64,000 nucleotides of DNA from Phallusia fumigata. Taxonomy: Eukaryota; Chordata; Ascidiacea; Phlebobranchia; Ascidiidae. This document shows, in pieces, positions 35,001-42,944 of the stretch (positions are counted from its first letter, which is position 1; every line of letters starts with the position of its first letter). The notes beneath the pieces were generated by a model. The model was given only the letters and a program-made list of their open reading frames with translations. It ran no database searches and was not told where the DNA came from. Location of the stretch: assembly GCA_008931825.1 (NCBI GenBank), contig QXVZ01029993.1:30973-94972 (forward strand), written 5' to 3'. A program made the position numbers and the translations under genes.

Positions 35001-36620
35001 GTACATTTGTCAATTGTAAATATCTGGTATCAGGTTCTCAAAACACCCAACTAACAGCGATGTTTTAGGGGACCTGTGTATTTGTGCCTGTGCCTGAAAC
35101 GATTATGCAATAGAAAGTCAATGTACCTGTAGAGACCCAGTGTAAAACAATGCTGTTTATACGTTTTTCTTTTAAAGCCACCCTTTTAGTTTGATGGATA
35201 GCATTTGAACTGACAATAGTATCCCTTTTTAGTTGGATGTAGAAAATGAAGCCAACACTATTGGATCAGAGTCAAGATTGGTAAAGGTGAGTTTCCAAAA
35301 CAAAACCCGAACAATCACTTCAGAAATTGTGGTTTTCAACAAATTTTGCAAGTCATATATTTGATATGTTAGGTTAATTGTCCATTTTTTCACTAAGGCT
35401 GAACCTCATGGTACAATCTCATCCAACTTACACACAAAAGATTCTGCTGCTTTCCCAGGTAAAATAAAGTGAAATACATGTGTTTCTGTGATCCTAACCA
35501 GATTGATATTGCAGGGTGTGTGAATGCTGTTACATGTCTGCCTATTTCCAGTCCAAACCCCAATTCCGGCAGTGTAATGTTATCACAAACTATAGCAAGC
35601 ATTGAACAAGTTGATTTATCTGTTGAGTCAATGTCTATACCTGGTAAGCCTACAAGCCAGTGCATCCCAATCAGGATGCTGTTCGCATGGCTTAGGGTTG
35701 TTATGAGCAATTTACTACCATATATTTTTGTTTAAAAACTACCAGATATGACTGTGAATCAATCATAAATACGTCTAAGGATATTTTGTTTCCTACAAAA
35801 ACTGTAGTTCTCTACAGTTGGCTTTGATTCGTCATACATGGTGTTGTAATTGCTCCTTGCAAATTTACCGAGCAAATGATTAATACTGTATTAGGCGAGA
35901 GTTTGCAAGAAAAATCTACCAATAGCCTTTTATTGGTGTCTGATTAATAATTGCATAAGTTGTATGTAATGCATTTTTGTGTTTTGCTTGACCATAGTTC
36001 TTGTTGAAATTGTCATGTAACCCGTATGGGTGCTGTGATGAGTAAGTCTCAGAAAAAGGGTAAAGCTATTTTTAGGTGGAAACCCATTTGTGTTGTCCGG
36101 CACATCACAATTGCCTGCCCTATTACCTGTATTCAGTGGAGAATTCCGAAGGACATCAAACAATGATTTGCCAATATCTCAAAGTAGAGGTGGGTAATGG
36201 TTGAAAAAACAGTTGTGCATGTGTTTATATTCCATGTACAAATTTTGTTTCAGTTGGTCCCCGTTTGCACCGCTGTGACACATGCGACCGTGCATTCTCC
36301 ACTATCCAGGCTTATACACGACATCGGAGATCTTGCAATAAGCACGAATGTCCCATTTGCCACCGTGGATTTTCCCAGGTAAATTTTATCATGTTTGAAC
36401 TAGGATTTCAAAAAAATGCTAATTTTTTTAGATGGGGAACATGAGAAGGCACATTAAAATATTTCATTCTGATCAAAAACCATACGAGTGCAAAGTCTGT
36501 AATAAAGCCTACGGCATTCAACAAAGTTTTCGCTACCACATGAGAGATAAACATGGAATAACAACTGTTGCCAAACCAGTGTCCAAATCCAAAAAGGCAG
36601 ATGTGGCTGCAAGGGATTAG
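20060..36620 (+). CDS. BTB/POZ and C2H2 zinc-finger transcription factor, 874 aa, 19 exons
   Basis: Probable nuclear transcription regulator of the ZBTB type; the exact ortholog is not recognised. Exons: 20060-20128, 23575-23733, 24863-25021, 26242-26485, 28070-28183, 28259-28505, 29588-29660, 29771-29989, 30963-31081, 31602-31742, 32894-33070, 33128-33252, 33937-34043, 35233-35286, 35398-35458, 35515-35643, 36076-36189, 36254-36378, 36432-36620. They sum to 2625 nt with all phases compatible. Exons 2-4 give the BTB fold ([35 protein letters not shown]). Exon 5 has a basic AT-hook-like stretch. Two clusters of three fingers follow: exons 9-11 ([30 protein letters not shown]) and 18-19 ([30 protein letters not shown]). 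Five fingers use H-x4-H; the fourth ends His-Cys. Between the clusters lies a Ser/Thr-rich linker. The assembly gap is in intron 4, so an extra exon there cannot be excluded, though phase is kept. The 33252 donor could instead be 33249. Confidence 0.88.
21139..21909 (+). repeat. HP element copy with intact head and tail
   Basis: Begins TATGGGTCCCCTTCCC with an 8-bp stem hairpin (GTCCCCTT/AAGGGGAC), then a long T tract, a CTGCAGCTTGTCCATG block, about 128-bp units (CCCCATAGCCCC...TTACCCC), a GTGGGGACCCATGCG block, and a tail ending CACCCTTCTAG. No long ORF. Lies in intron 1 of the BTB gene. Confidence 0.75.
21912..23505 (+). repeat. Second HP copy, adjacent and interrupted by a MITE
   Basis: Starts inside the T-rich head, has several 128-bp units to about 22340, then the GGTGGGCATTTCGCTG block. 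It is interrupted at 22514-23140 by a hAT-type MITE, resumes, and ends with the CACCATTTCACTAG tail. Shows that units and long internal region belong to one family. Confidence 0.65.
22514..23140. mobile_element. hAT-type MITE nested in an HP copy, with internal duplication
   Basis: Terminal inverted repeats CAGTGGTTCCCAACCTT and AGGTTGGGAACCACCG. Flanks GTATAGAT and GTATGTCT look like a decayed 8-bp target duplication. Inside, a unit starting ATAATGATTTAAAATATCTT at 22551 is repeated at 22785, a 234-bp direct duplication. No transposase coding. Confidence 0.65.
23858..24759. mobile_element. hAT-like element with TAGGGATGTTCA ends
   Basis: Left end TAGGGATGTTCACAGTAGAAT and right end ATTCTACTTTGAACATCCCTA are inverted matches over about 20 bases. 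The interior carries a diverged HP copy (tail CACCCTTCTAG near 24715-24726), so the two are nested. Single ends of the same family occur at 5089-5111 and about 6694. Confidence 0.55.
25122..25790 (+). repeat. Diverged HP element copy
   Basis: Degenerate head (TTCCCCTCCTTGAACAGGGACCCATATTG) and a tail block with CTGTAGAAACAATCATGCCATAAAAAGC then ATGGGACTTAATG. Internal units mostly lost. Intron 3 of the BTB gene. Confidence 0.5.
25840..26140 (+). repeat. Possible tRNA-derived SINE fragment
   Basis: GGTTCTATTCCCGCC resembles a Pol III B box (GGTTCRANNCC). It is followed by pyrimidine-rich unique sequence. A related stretch (GTGGGTTCTATTACTTTCTC) is at about 20890. No cloverleaf can be drawn, so it is not called a tRNA gene. 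Confidence 0.3.
26558..27289 (+). repeat. HP element copy spanning the assembly gap
   Basis: Head TATGGGTCCCCTTCCTCGAAGGGGACACATATTG at the left, a T run that breaks into the N gap, then the GTGGGGACCCATATG block and a tail ending CTCTCTAG. The gap probably reflects failure to assemble this repeat. Confidence 0.7.
26617..27030. other. Assembly gap (414 N)
   Basis: Run of undetermined bases starting directly after a poly-T tract of an HP element, inside intron 4 of the BTB gene. Its true length may differ. Confidence 0.99.
27500..27996 (+). repeat. Partial HP copy (internal region and tail)
   Basis: Contains TTTAGCCTGATCGGTCAAGTATT, GGTTGGTAACGGGCTGCT and the CAGGCGGGCATTTCGCTG block shared with 41150-41430. 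Ends at a tail-like GAGAACACCATCACTTTAG, about 75 bp before exon 5 of the BTB gene. Confidence 0.55.
28890..29440 (+). repeat. Dispersed repeat shared with 5215-5600
   Basis: The two places share GACATTGCTG, a run of GCATCTGC(C/T)ACTA(C/T)CAGCA, TTATCCACTTGATGAA, TTCACTCCAATA and AATGAGTG(A/G)TTGT in the same order and spacing. No coding capacity and no ends defined. Confidence 0.5.
30011..30755 (+). repeat. HP element copy
   Basis: Head ATGGGTCCCCTTTCATGAAGGGACACATACTG; internal region with GGTTGTTTAAAATTTCGGGCTGATCGG and GTTGCCAGATGGCGTTTCACTG; tail GAGAAAGCTACTTTTCTA. Lies between exons 8 and 9 of the BTB gene. Confidence 0.6.
31118..31518 (+). repeat. Truncated HP element copy
   Basis: Head TAGTCCCCTTCCGTGAAAGGGACACATATTG is present 37 bp downstream of exon 9, and the GTGGGGACCCATGTG block is present. 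The terminal CTAG end is missing; the copy stops about 85 bp before exon 10. Confidence 0.55.
32090..32716 (+). repeat. HP-type 128-bp units and a second small HP fragment
   Basis: Three units with CCCATAGCCC...GTTACCCCAC and AAACAATGTTCGAATTA, then a head-like GGGCCCCTTCC at 32501 and a tail-like GTAGAGAAACCACTTCTCTAA ending about 32716. Intron 10 of the BTB gene. Confidence 0.5.
34818..34983 (-). repeat. Long inverted repeat with hammerhead-ribozyme-like core
   Basis: Two arms of about 65 bp (34818-34883 and 34917-34983) are near-perfect inverted copies around a loop of about 33 bp. Read on the minus strand, 34899-34893 is CTGATGA and 34875-34872 is GAAA. The bases between them can pair as GGCA/TGTC around an 8-nt loop, the stem II layout of a minimal hammerhead. 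Family knowledge: such cores occur in the terminal repeats of Penelope-like retroelements. No reverse transcriptase is nearby. The ribozyme call is inference. Confidence 0.4.
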
Positions 36621-36679
36621 TTGTTACTTTACAGATTCATGTCAATACATGTGTACAAATATCGTTAACTTTTTTCAAC

Positions 36680-36685
36680 AATAAA
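36680..36685 (+). terminator. Poly(A) signal AATAAA of the BTB zinc-finger gene
   Basis: Canonical hexamer 60 nt after the stop codon at 36620, followed by T/G-rich sequence. It places the 3' end about 300 nt from the convergent SLC39A7 stop. Confidence 0.6.
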
Positions 36686-37017
36686 ATCATTTGATAGTTT
36701 GGAAAGTTTTTATGATTTGTCTGCAGCTTTCATTTTCGAGTGTATAGCTTTTTATGTATAATGCCTTTCTTCAATCTTTCCGGCTAGCATAATTTGGCAT
36801 TCCTTAGTTGTGAACCTGACTGTATTATATCTCTAAATGGGGAAGAGCACAGATTGCATTGCCTATTCTGTTGGCTCAATTTGTGTATATTTGTTCCTTG
36901 TATTCTTTTCGAAAAACAATTGTAAAAACAAAAACTTAGATCAGTAATTTAGGAATAGCATTTCATGAAGGAAAAAGCACATGATTTGAAATAAAACTAC
37001 AAAATGGCAACAGAACA

Positions 37018-38570
37018 CTATTCTAACACAGATATAACAACCATCATCGCAATTCCCAACAACATAAACAAAATCTCTTTAAAAGTTTGCTTTGGGCTGG
37101 AGTCTACCAATAACTCTGGTATGACAGAAACAGTTGCAATGTATATAAAACCACCAGCAGTGAACGGCAAGATCCAAGATACAGCAGCTTCTCCAACATT
37201 TTCTGCCAGTAATCCCAAAACACATCCTGCCATTGCCCCTGCAAAAAGTTTTAGTTTGATGTTGCAATTTAATCTTGATCAGAGGCCATATGAACGCAAA
37301 GTCGACAATAAATTTTTACCATATATTAGACGTAAAAAAAGAAACTGCAAAAAACCTGTTGCAGTGGAGAGTTGCAAAAACATTGCCTTTGTCTTATCAC
37401 AGCCAGACTGCACTAAAATGGCAAAGTCACCAATTTCATGTGGCACCTCGTGCAACAAAATGGTGATAGTAGTTATTATTCCAAGAGATTGTCCACCAAG
37501 AAACGATGCACCTTTAAAAAAAGGTAAATTAATTAGCTAAACTATTCATTGCACTTAAACACAAATATTAATTGTACCACTACCAGGGTACAACATTGAA
37601 GATTCATAATTTCATGAACAAACCAATTGCAAGTCCATCAGTGAAGTTGTGTGTAAAATCAGCTGCAAGGTTTAAATATCCAGCAACTTTCATTCCTTCG
37701 TGCTCATTTTTTTTCAATTTATCCTGTTGCTTTTTATCTGTGCAATGTATAATTAAACAAAATATACAATAGCATAGTTGAACTTTTAGTTGCATGAAGT
37801 GCCAATATTGTATACCTTATTAACTTGTACATACCTTTGTCACTGGAGGTATTTTTGTTCTGTTTTGTAGTTGGTCTCTCAGATTCATCATCACTGTTTT
37901 TCTCCTTTTTACCTGTTGCATGACCGTGTGTTTGGCCACCCTTCGCATGTCTAACAAACTTCTCCACACATAAAAATATCACAATGCCCGCCAACACCCA
38001 AAGGCCAACCTTGGTGGAGGATGAATGATCATGAGAGTGTGCATGTTCATGTTCATGTTCATGAGCACCTTCACTCTCATGATGTGAGTGGGGGTGAATG
38101 GCATGTGGAATTAGGTGCAGGAATGCATCACCAAGGAGACCACCAGAGGCAAAACTCAACAACAGTTTTAATAATGGTTGGTATTCTGCTGCATTACTCT
38201 CTAATGGAACAAGAAAAAGAATGGCAAATGGTGCAGCACTAATTAATGCAGTTGCAAAAATTGCCTGCCACCACATATCGATGGTTTCTGAATAGCTTCT
38301 TGGCTTTTTAGAGGTATGTCCTGCTTTCATTGTTCTGTGGTCATGATTTTCTGTGTGGTGGTGGTGATCTTCAACTCCATCTTTGTTAGGATGGTGATCA
38401 TATGTCCCATGAACCTCATTATTTGAAGATGGTGGTTGTTTGAACCATTTTTCTTTTCCACGCTGAATAGCTTCTTCATTTTCTTCATTATCAGCATGGC
38501 ATTTACAGTGGCCTGCTAAAGTAAGAAAATTGACCAACAAGAGGACTGCACCAAAGGTATTAATTTGCAT
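37018..38570 (-). CDS. SLC39A7: Zinc transporter ZIP7 (KE4) homolog, 408 aa
   Basis: LIV-1/ZIP7-type transporter that releases zinc from the ER or Golgi into the cytosol. Exons: 37835-38570, 37624-37737, 37356-37511, 37018-37238 (1227 nt). Residues 1-25 form a signal peptide. A His-rich luminal stretch follows at about 55-85, then TM segments including [19 protein letters not shown] second His-rich loop ([18 protein letters not shown]) follows. [10 protein letters not shown] is at 275-284. The family signature HEVPHEIGD at 304-312 is the zinc-binding TM5 motif of the LIV-1 subfamily. The C terminus ([21 protein letters not shown]) matches the family end. It is convergent with the BTB gene and divergent from the MCFD2-type gene. 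Intron 3 carries a decayed zinc-finger-like stretch on the opposite strand. Confidence 0.93.
37264..37330 (+). pseudogene. Decayed zinc-finger fragment inside an SLC39A7 intron
   Basis: On the plus strand this reads [13 protein letters not shown], against [14 protein letters not shown] in the last exon of the BTB gene at about 36470-36510. Over 36 aligned bases 27 match, and both zinc-ligand cysteines are replaced (by Arg and Asp). It is probably a local partial duplication of the neighbouring finger exon, now non-functional. Confidence 0.45.
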
Positions 38571-39570
38571 CTTAAACTTATTCTGACGAGAAAAATAGGA
38601 ATTGTCAATGTTGGTATGTATACATCACATAATTAAACTAAACCCGTGATTTGTGGATCAAGGCTGAACGCGCTGCAGCTACACCGTATGTTATTGAAGT
38701 TTACCTAATCCTAGTGGCCAAGCTGTCAGTCTTAAATTTCTTATGCAGCTGTCAAAATTAAACGTTCAGCTTCTCCTTTTGTAAACGACTCTCGTTTGTT
38801 CCAGTGTGCCCAAATCGGCACATTTGAAATATTATGGAACGTCGTCGTGCTACCAAGTCTTCCTTGTCAGAAGCAGAATTGCAGGCCATCAGCCCGTCAC
38901 GCCTTTTTCCCAATCAGCCGTTGGCGATGTGAGCTGGCTTCTGAAATGCTGGTGACGTGTCTGACTCGGATGAATGACTGACTCGTGTAAAATCCGATAA
39001 ATAGAAGACCAGGTTTTTGAGTGGAGATGTCGGCCGGAGTATAGAAAGAAAATTATTTTCATGCAGCAGTAACAAGCCCGAGTTATGCAAGTTTATTGCT
39101 TGATATTGATAACAACGCAGCAATATACGTAAGTCGTGCTTACTTATAATTGTCATGAACAATTGAACGTCATGTAATTTTGCTTATTATGTCACTGTAA
39201 ATGTGACCAAACAAACAAAGTTGAAGGAAGGTTTTATTAAACAATTAAAATTTAGTGCGTTTTTGTTTGTTTTCCATGTGCTTTTAGCTCGTGAATTGTA
39301 AACTTCGTAATATGTAATCAGGAGTTTAGTGCTGCAGGAGCTCCCCTCCGCCACCTCTTTAAGTAAATGATGGGTCATAGGGGTCCAGAAAAGAATATCC
39401 TTATGCAGAGAGTTTGGGCACGTATAAAATTGCCACTACACCCTCTTTGTTTTAAAGTACCAGTAAACTTAATGACAAAGACACAGACTTCGCTTCGCTG
39501 CAACTAACAATCATTGTTCCTACAGATTTGTTAAATTTTTTAACTTGCCGGTTTAGTAAGTTAAGTAGTT
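38571..39570. other. Divergent promoter interval, SLC39A7 / MCFD2-type gene
   Basis: About 1 kb with higher GC than its surroundings around 38800-39000 and no repeats recognised. A 32-codon ORF (MERRRATKSSLSEAELQA...) starts at 38834 after an acceptor-like TTTGTTCCAG. It may be a small exon but has no supported partner. Confidence 0.4.
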
Positions 39571-40189
39571 ATGTCATCAAAACAGGGTTGTTTGATAATT
39601 TTTTTATGTTTGAATCTGGCATTTGCCAATGAAGATTTTAAAATGCAAATGGATCCAAGCACAGACCACAATAAAGCGTGAGTACTAGCCTGTTATAAAA
39701 TGTGTTTAACTGTAAAATATATGTCAGGCCAACAAATTTTTCATGTTATTTAATTTTAGTCATTTAAAAGAAGACCTGAATGGAATCATTGACAAAAATC
39801 CAGAAGATATGAATCCAACAGAATTACAGTTTCATTACTTTCGTCAGCATGATTATGATGGTGATGAAAAACTTGGTAAGTAACAATTCATGGCATGAAA
39901 AATCCTAATGGTGACTTGCTACAAAAACTATCATGAATGTAACTGCATGACCTAATGTTTTAATCTTTAAATTTTTTACAACTGAAATATAAAGTGCATG
40001 CGTCTAGATGGCAATGAGCTTGCTGCTGATTTCATTCAACTCCGTGTAAAGAATGCAGAAAGTATGGGTGCGGTGGTAAATGATCAGTTAATAATCGATC
40101 ATGTGGATGGATTGATGAAACAAACAGATCAAAACGGCGATGGATATGTAGACTTTCATGAATATAAAATGTACATGAACAATTTATGA
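39571..40189 (+). CDS. MCFD2: MCFD2-type EF-hand secretory protein, isoform A (134 aa)
   Basis: Soluble luminal EF-hand protein; the family partner is the cargo receptor LMAN1 in ER-to-Golgi transport. Exons: 39571-39677 (signal peptide MSSKQGCLIIFLCLNLAFA), 39760-39875 (HLKEDLNGIIDKNPEDMNPTELQFHYFRQHDYDGDEKL) and last exon 40008-40189. EF-hand 1 is DYDGDEKLDGNEL, split across the second intron. EF-hand 2 is DQNGDGYVDFHEY; both have the full set of calcium ligands. The length is close to vertebrate MCFD2 (about 146 aa). The gene has a second, alternative last exon at 42150 that fits the same splice phase. An acceptor-like GGTTTAG lies 14 nt upstream of the ATG. Confidence 0.85.
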
Positions 40190-40235
40190 TCTGTTTTGGG
40201 ATCAAGTACAAGTATTCGCTACAAATTGCCCACAT

Positions 40236-40241
40236 AATAAA
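40236..40241 (+). terminator. Poly(A) signal AATAAA for isoform A
   Basis: Hexamer 46 nt after the stop of last exon A. Its presence means exon A can end a transcript by itself. Confidence 0.6.
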
Positions 40242-40739
40242 AAATTGGCAACTATATTTTGATTTGTCTGTGGGAAGTGCAAAAAGTTAAACTGTTTCAC
40301 TGCCATTCCGGTGCAATACAAGTGTTTTTTTTTGTGTCTTCATCTTATGTTGACACCTTGCATGTTTTTATGTTGTTGGTTGTTTCATGCATGTCTTACC
40401 ATTGTCTGATTATTCTGCCAAAAACTCAGTTCAATACAATGCTTCACAGCCAAAGTCTTACAGTTAACTAACAAGAAAAAACAGCTGACCTGTTGTTGCA
40501 GTTGAAATATGTTGCAAACTGGAAGCTTTTTGAAAAAAGCAAAGCAAAGTGACAATTACCCTCACAATTTTTTGCCATTATCACAGGCACAAAATGGTTT
40601 GTCCACATGGGATAAATTATGACAAAGTACTGTGGCAAGCATACAAAAACTGATCATTTTTAGCCATAGAGGTCAGGAATCAAGAACAATACACCATGGA
40701 ACATGACAACAGTTTTCACAGTGATTGCTGTGCAACTTT

Positions 40740-41999
40740 TTATGGTTTCCCTTTCATGAAGGGTACACATATTGTTTTTACTGTTTTGTTTTTCAGTCTG
40801 ACGCGAGTTTGCTCCCACTATTTGGTCGAGAAAGAGTTGTTTAAAATTCTTCATATTTTTACACATAATTGATGGGTGTCAGTTGTGCACTGACAACTAT
40901 TTACCCCAGTTTAACCAAAGTTCCCCGAAACGTGAAATTTTGAAACAGCAATATTGAACAAAGTATGTCACCTGGAAGTTTCTTATTTTAATGGTTGATA
41001 CAATTCAAAGTATTTTGTAACTTTAGTTTGAATTCATCCCTTTACCTTTGTAACCCCAAATATTCAGTTTTTTTGTTTACATGCCGTTTGCTTCAGACAT
41101 ACTAATCCAAATGAAATAAAATTTAAAACTTAGATATGTAGGGTGTTTCTCATTGGTTGTTTAAAATTTTAACATGGTCGGTCAAGTATTTACCCTTACA
41201 GCCGCAAATGCGCGTTTAAACCCCCACTGTTTTGCGCCAAATGTAAAACAACCCGACGCTAGGGAGTGATCGACGAATTTCTGACACAATCGGCGCAACA
41301 CTCAGCGGTTGGTAATAGGCTGCTACACACATAAACGGGTGTTTATTCGTTTCGTCCAGGCGGGCGTTCTGTTGATTAACATTAGACGGTGATGACTTCG
41401 ATATGTTTGTTTTTATTTTTGGTCCTGTCATTTCGCTGGCGTGTGGTCAGTATAGTTCATTACTGTGTAGTTGTGTGTATCGTACACGCAACACCTTCCA
41501 ACATTTTCAAGAGATTATCATGTTTTATGACAGACGAATTCGAGCTGTTGATACTACACCACTGCTTTACGTGATTGCGTAGAGTTAACCGAGATGCGTA
41601 TGCGTTTGCGTTTGCTAAATAACGCTGTGAAAGATAAAGATATTATGTTACAATAACTTGCTCTTATTAACAGTCGTAGTCTTTTGTACAGCAGCATGTA
41701 AGCTTATATTTGGCAGGTCAAAAAGCGCAATGTTTCGTTTAGAGTTTGTTGTGTGGTTTGCTGCGGCTCAATGATTACTGCTCAAACATCACTACTATGC
41801 AGAAATCGCATGTGTATGGGGACCCATCTGTTTATGCTGGCAGAAACAATCATGTTATCAAATGCGAAGGGAATTAGGGACCCAATGTAATACGGGTATT
41901 GAATACATATCCAATGTAAAAAGAAAATGGTACAGGCGGGAAACATCATTTTGGGGAGGTAGTGTATGTGGAATTAAAATATTTTAGATACCTCTTTTA
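40740..41999 (+). repeat. Long HP element copy between the two last exons
   Basis: Head TATGGTTTCCCTTTCATGAAGGGTACACATATTG; internal single-copy region of about 1 kb with GGTTGGTAATAGGCTGCTAC and CCAGGCGGGCGTTCTGTTG; GGGGACCCATCTG block; tail degenerate. It occupies most of the space between the alternative last exons of the MCFD2-type gene. Confidence 0.7.
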
Positions 42000-42149
42000 T
42001 TTGAGATGCAAGTAATGAGTTACTACGCTGTTTATCATCAATATTGTCACCACGGTTAGTGGCCCTGGGCAGGTGCATATCAATCTTGTGGGCGCCTATT
42101 CCAGTGCAAAATTTTAGACTTCACTGTGTTCCATATTTGTCAATTTCAG

Positions 42150-42361
42150 ATGGAAATGAAATCATCATGTCAATTTTGCATCATGAACAAGAAAGTGTGG
42201 AAACAAATGAAGGGAACCGGGATGTACGAGCTTTTAACGATGAACAACTAATCTCTATAGTTGAAGAAGTTTTGAAATACCAAGATACAGATGGCGATGG
42301 AAAACTGGATTTTCACGAATACACAACACCGTACAACCAGGCAAAACAAGACGAAATATAA
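42150..42361 (+). CDS. MCFD2: Alternative last exon B of the MCFD2-type gene (isoform B, 144 aa)
   Basis: Acceptor CAATTTCAG, then an exon that begins in the same phase as exon A and with the same residues (DGNE) needed to finish EF-hand 1. EF-hand 2 here is DTDGDGKLDFHEY with complete ligands. The helix between (NDEQLISIVEEVLKYQ) is closer to vertebrate MCFD2 than exon A. No duplicate of the upstream exons exists between 40190 and 42149, so a separate gene is unlikely. Joined to 39571-39677 and 39760-39875, it gives 435 nt including the stop. Expression of both forms is inferred. Confidence 0.75.
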
Positions 42362-42471
42362 AAAAATTAAATCAGACCCCTTCGAACGCTGAGATTATCT
42401 AGCATAAGATTAGGAGATTATCTATTTACTTTCTTGTCGTACTGTTTGTTGCTTTTTATTTAAATCTTTGC

Positions 42472-42477
42472 AATAAA
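42472..42477 (+). terminator. Poly(A) signal AATAAA for isoform B
   Basis: Hexamer 111 nt after the exon B stop, with another AATAAA near 42505. Supports exon B as a true 3'-terminal exon. Confidence 0.6.
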
Positions 42478-42944
42478 ACGTAAGTGGTGAAATGTGTTGT
42501 TTATGAATAAAAATATTTTTCATGTCGTTTTATTTCCAATCGGATGTACCTCAAATATATTGTGATAAATGTGATTTCAAACGTGACAAACAGAAATAAT
42601 AACTAGTTTACTCTTCCCGGTGAAAGTTGCCAAAATTATTGATGAACAACCACACTTTGGTCACTTATTTTGCTTCGATTGAGACTTTCCTACAGATTTG
42701 CTACCTCACGCTGCATTTCTTCAGTTTTAACCTACAATCTGGTTTAAATCGAAAAAAATTGTGCTGTTGTAAGATTGCGAAATTCGCTTTTCATTTAGGC
42801 TACATACATTATCAAATTTACACTATAACCAGAAAACTGTTACCAGAATTGCATGACAAGTGCAAAAAAATGACACAGAGATTAAAATAAAAAAATTGGG
42901 GATTTCTACTACGGCTTTTTTAAACTTTACTTCGGGCAACCTTC

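Noticed and set aside
37004-37540. 178-codon plus-strand ORF
   Set aside because: It is antisense to SLC39A7 exons 3 and 4 and the intron between. Only its middle shows the finger-like remnant, and the rest is a shadow of the transporter.
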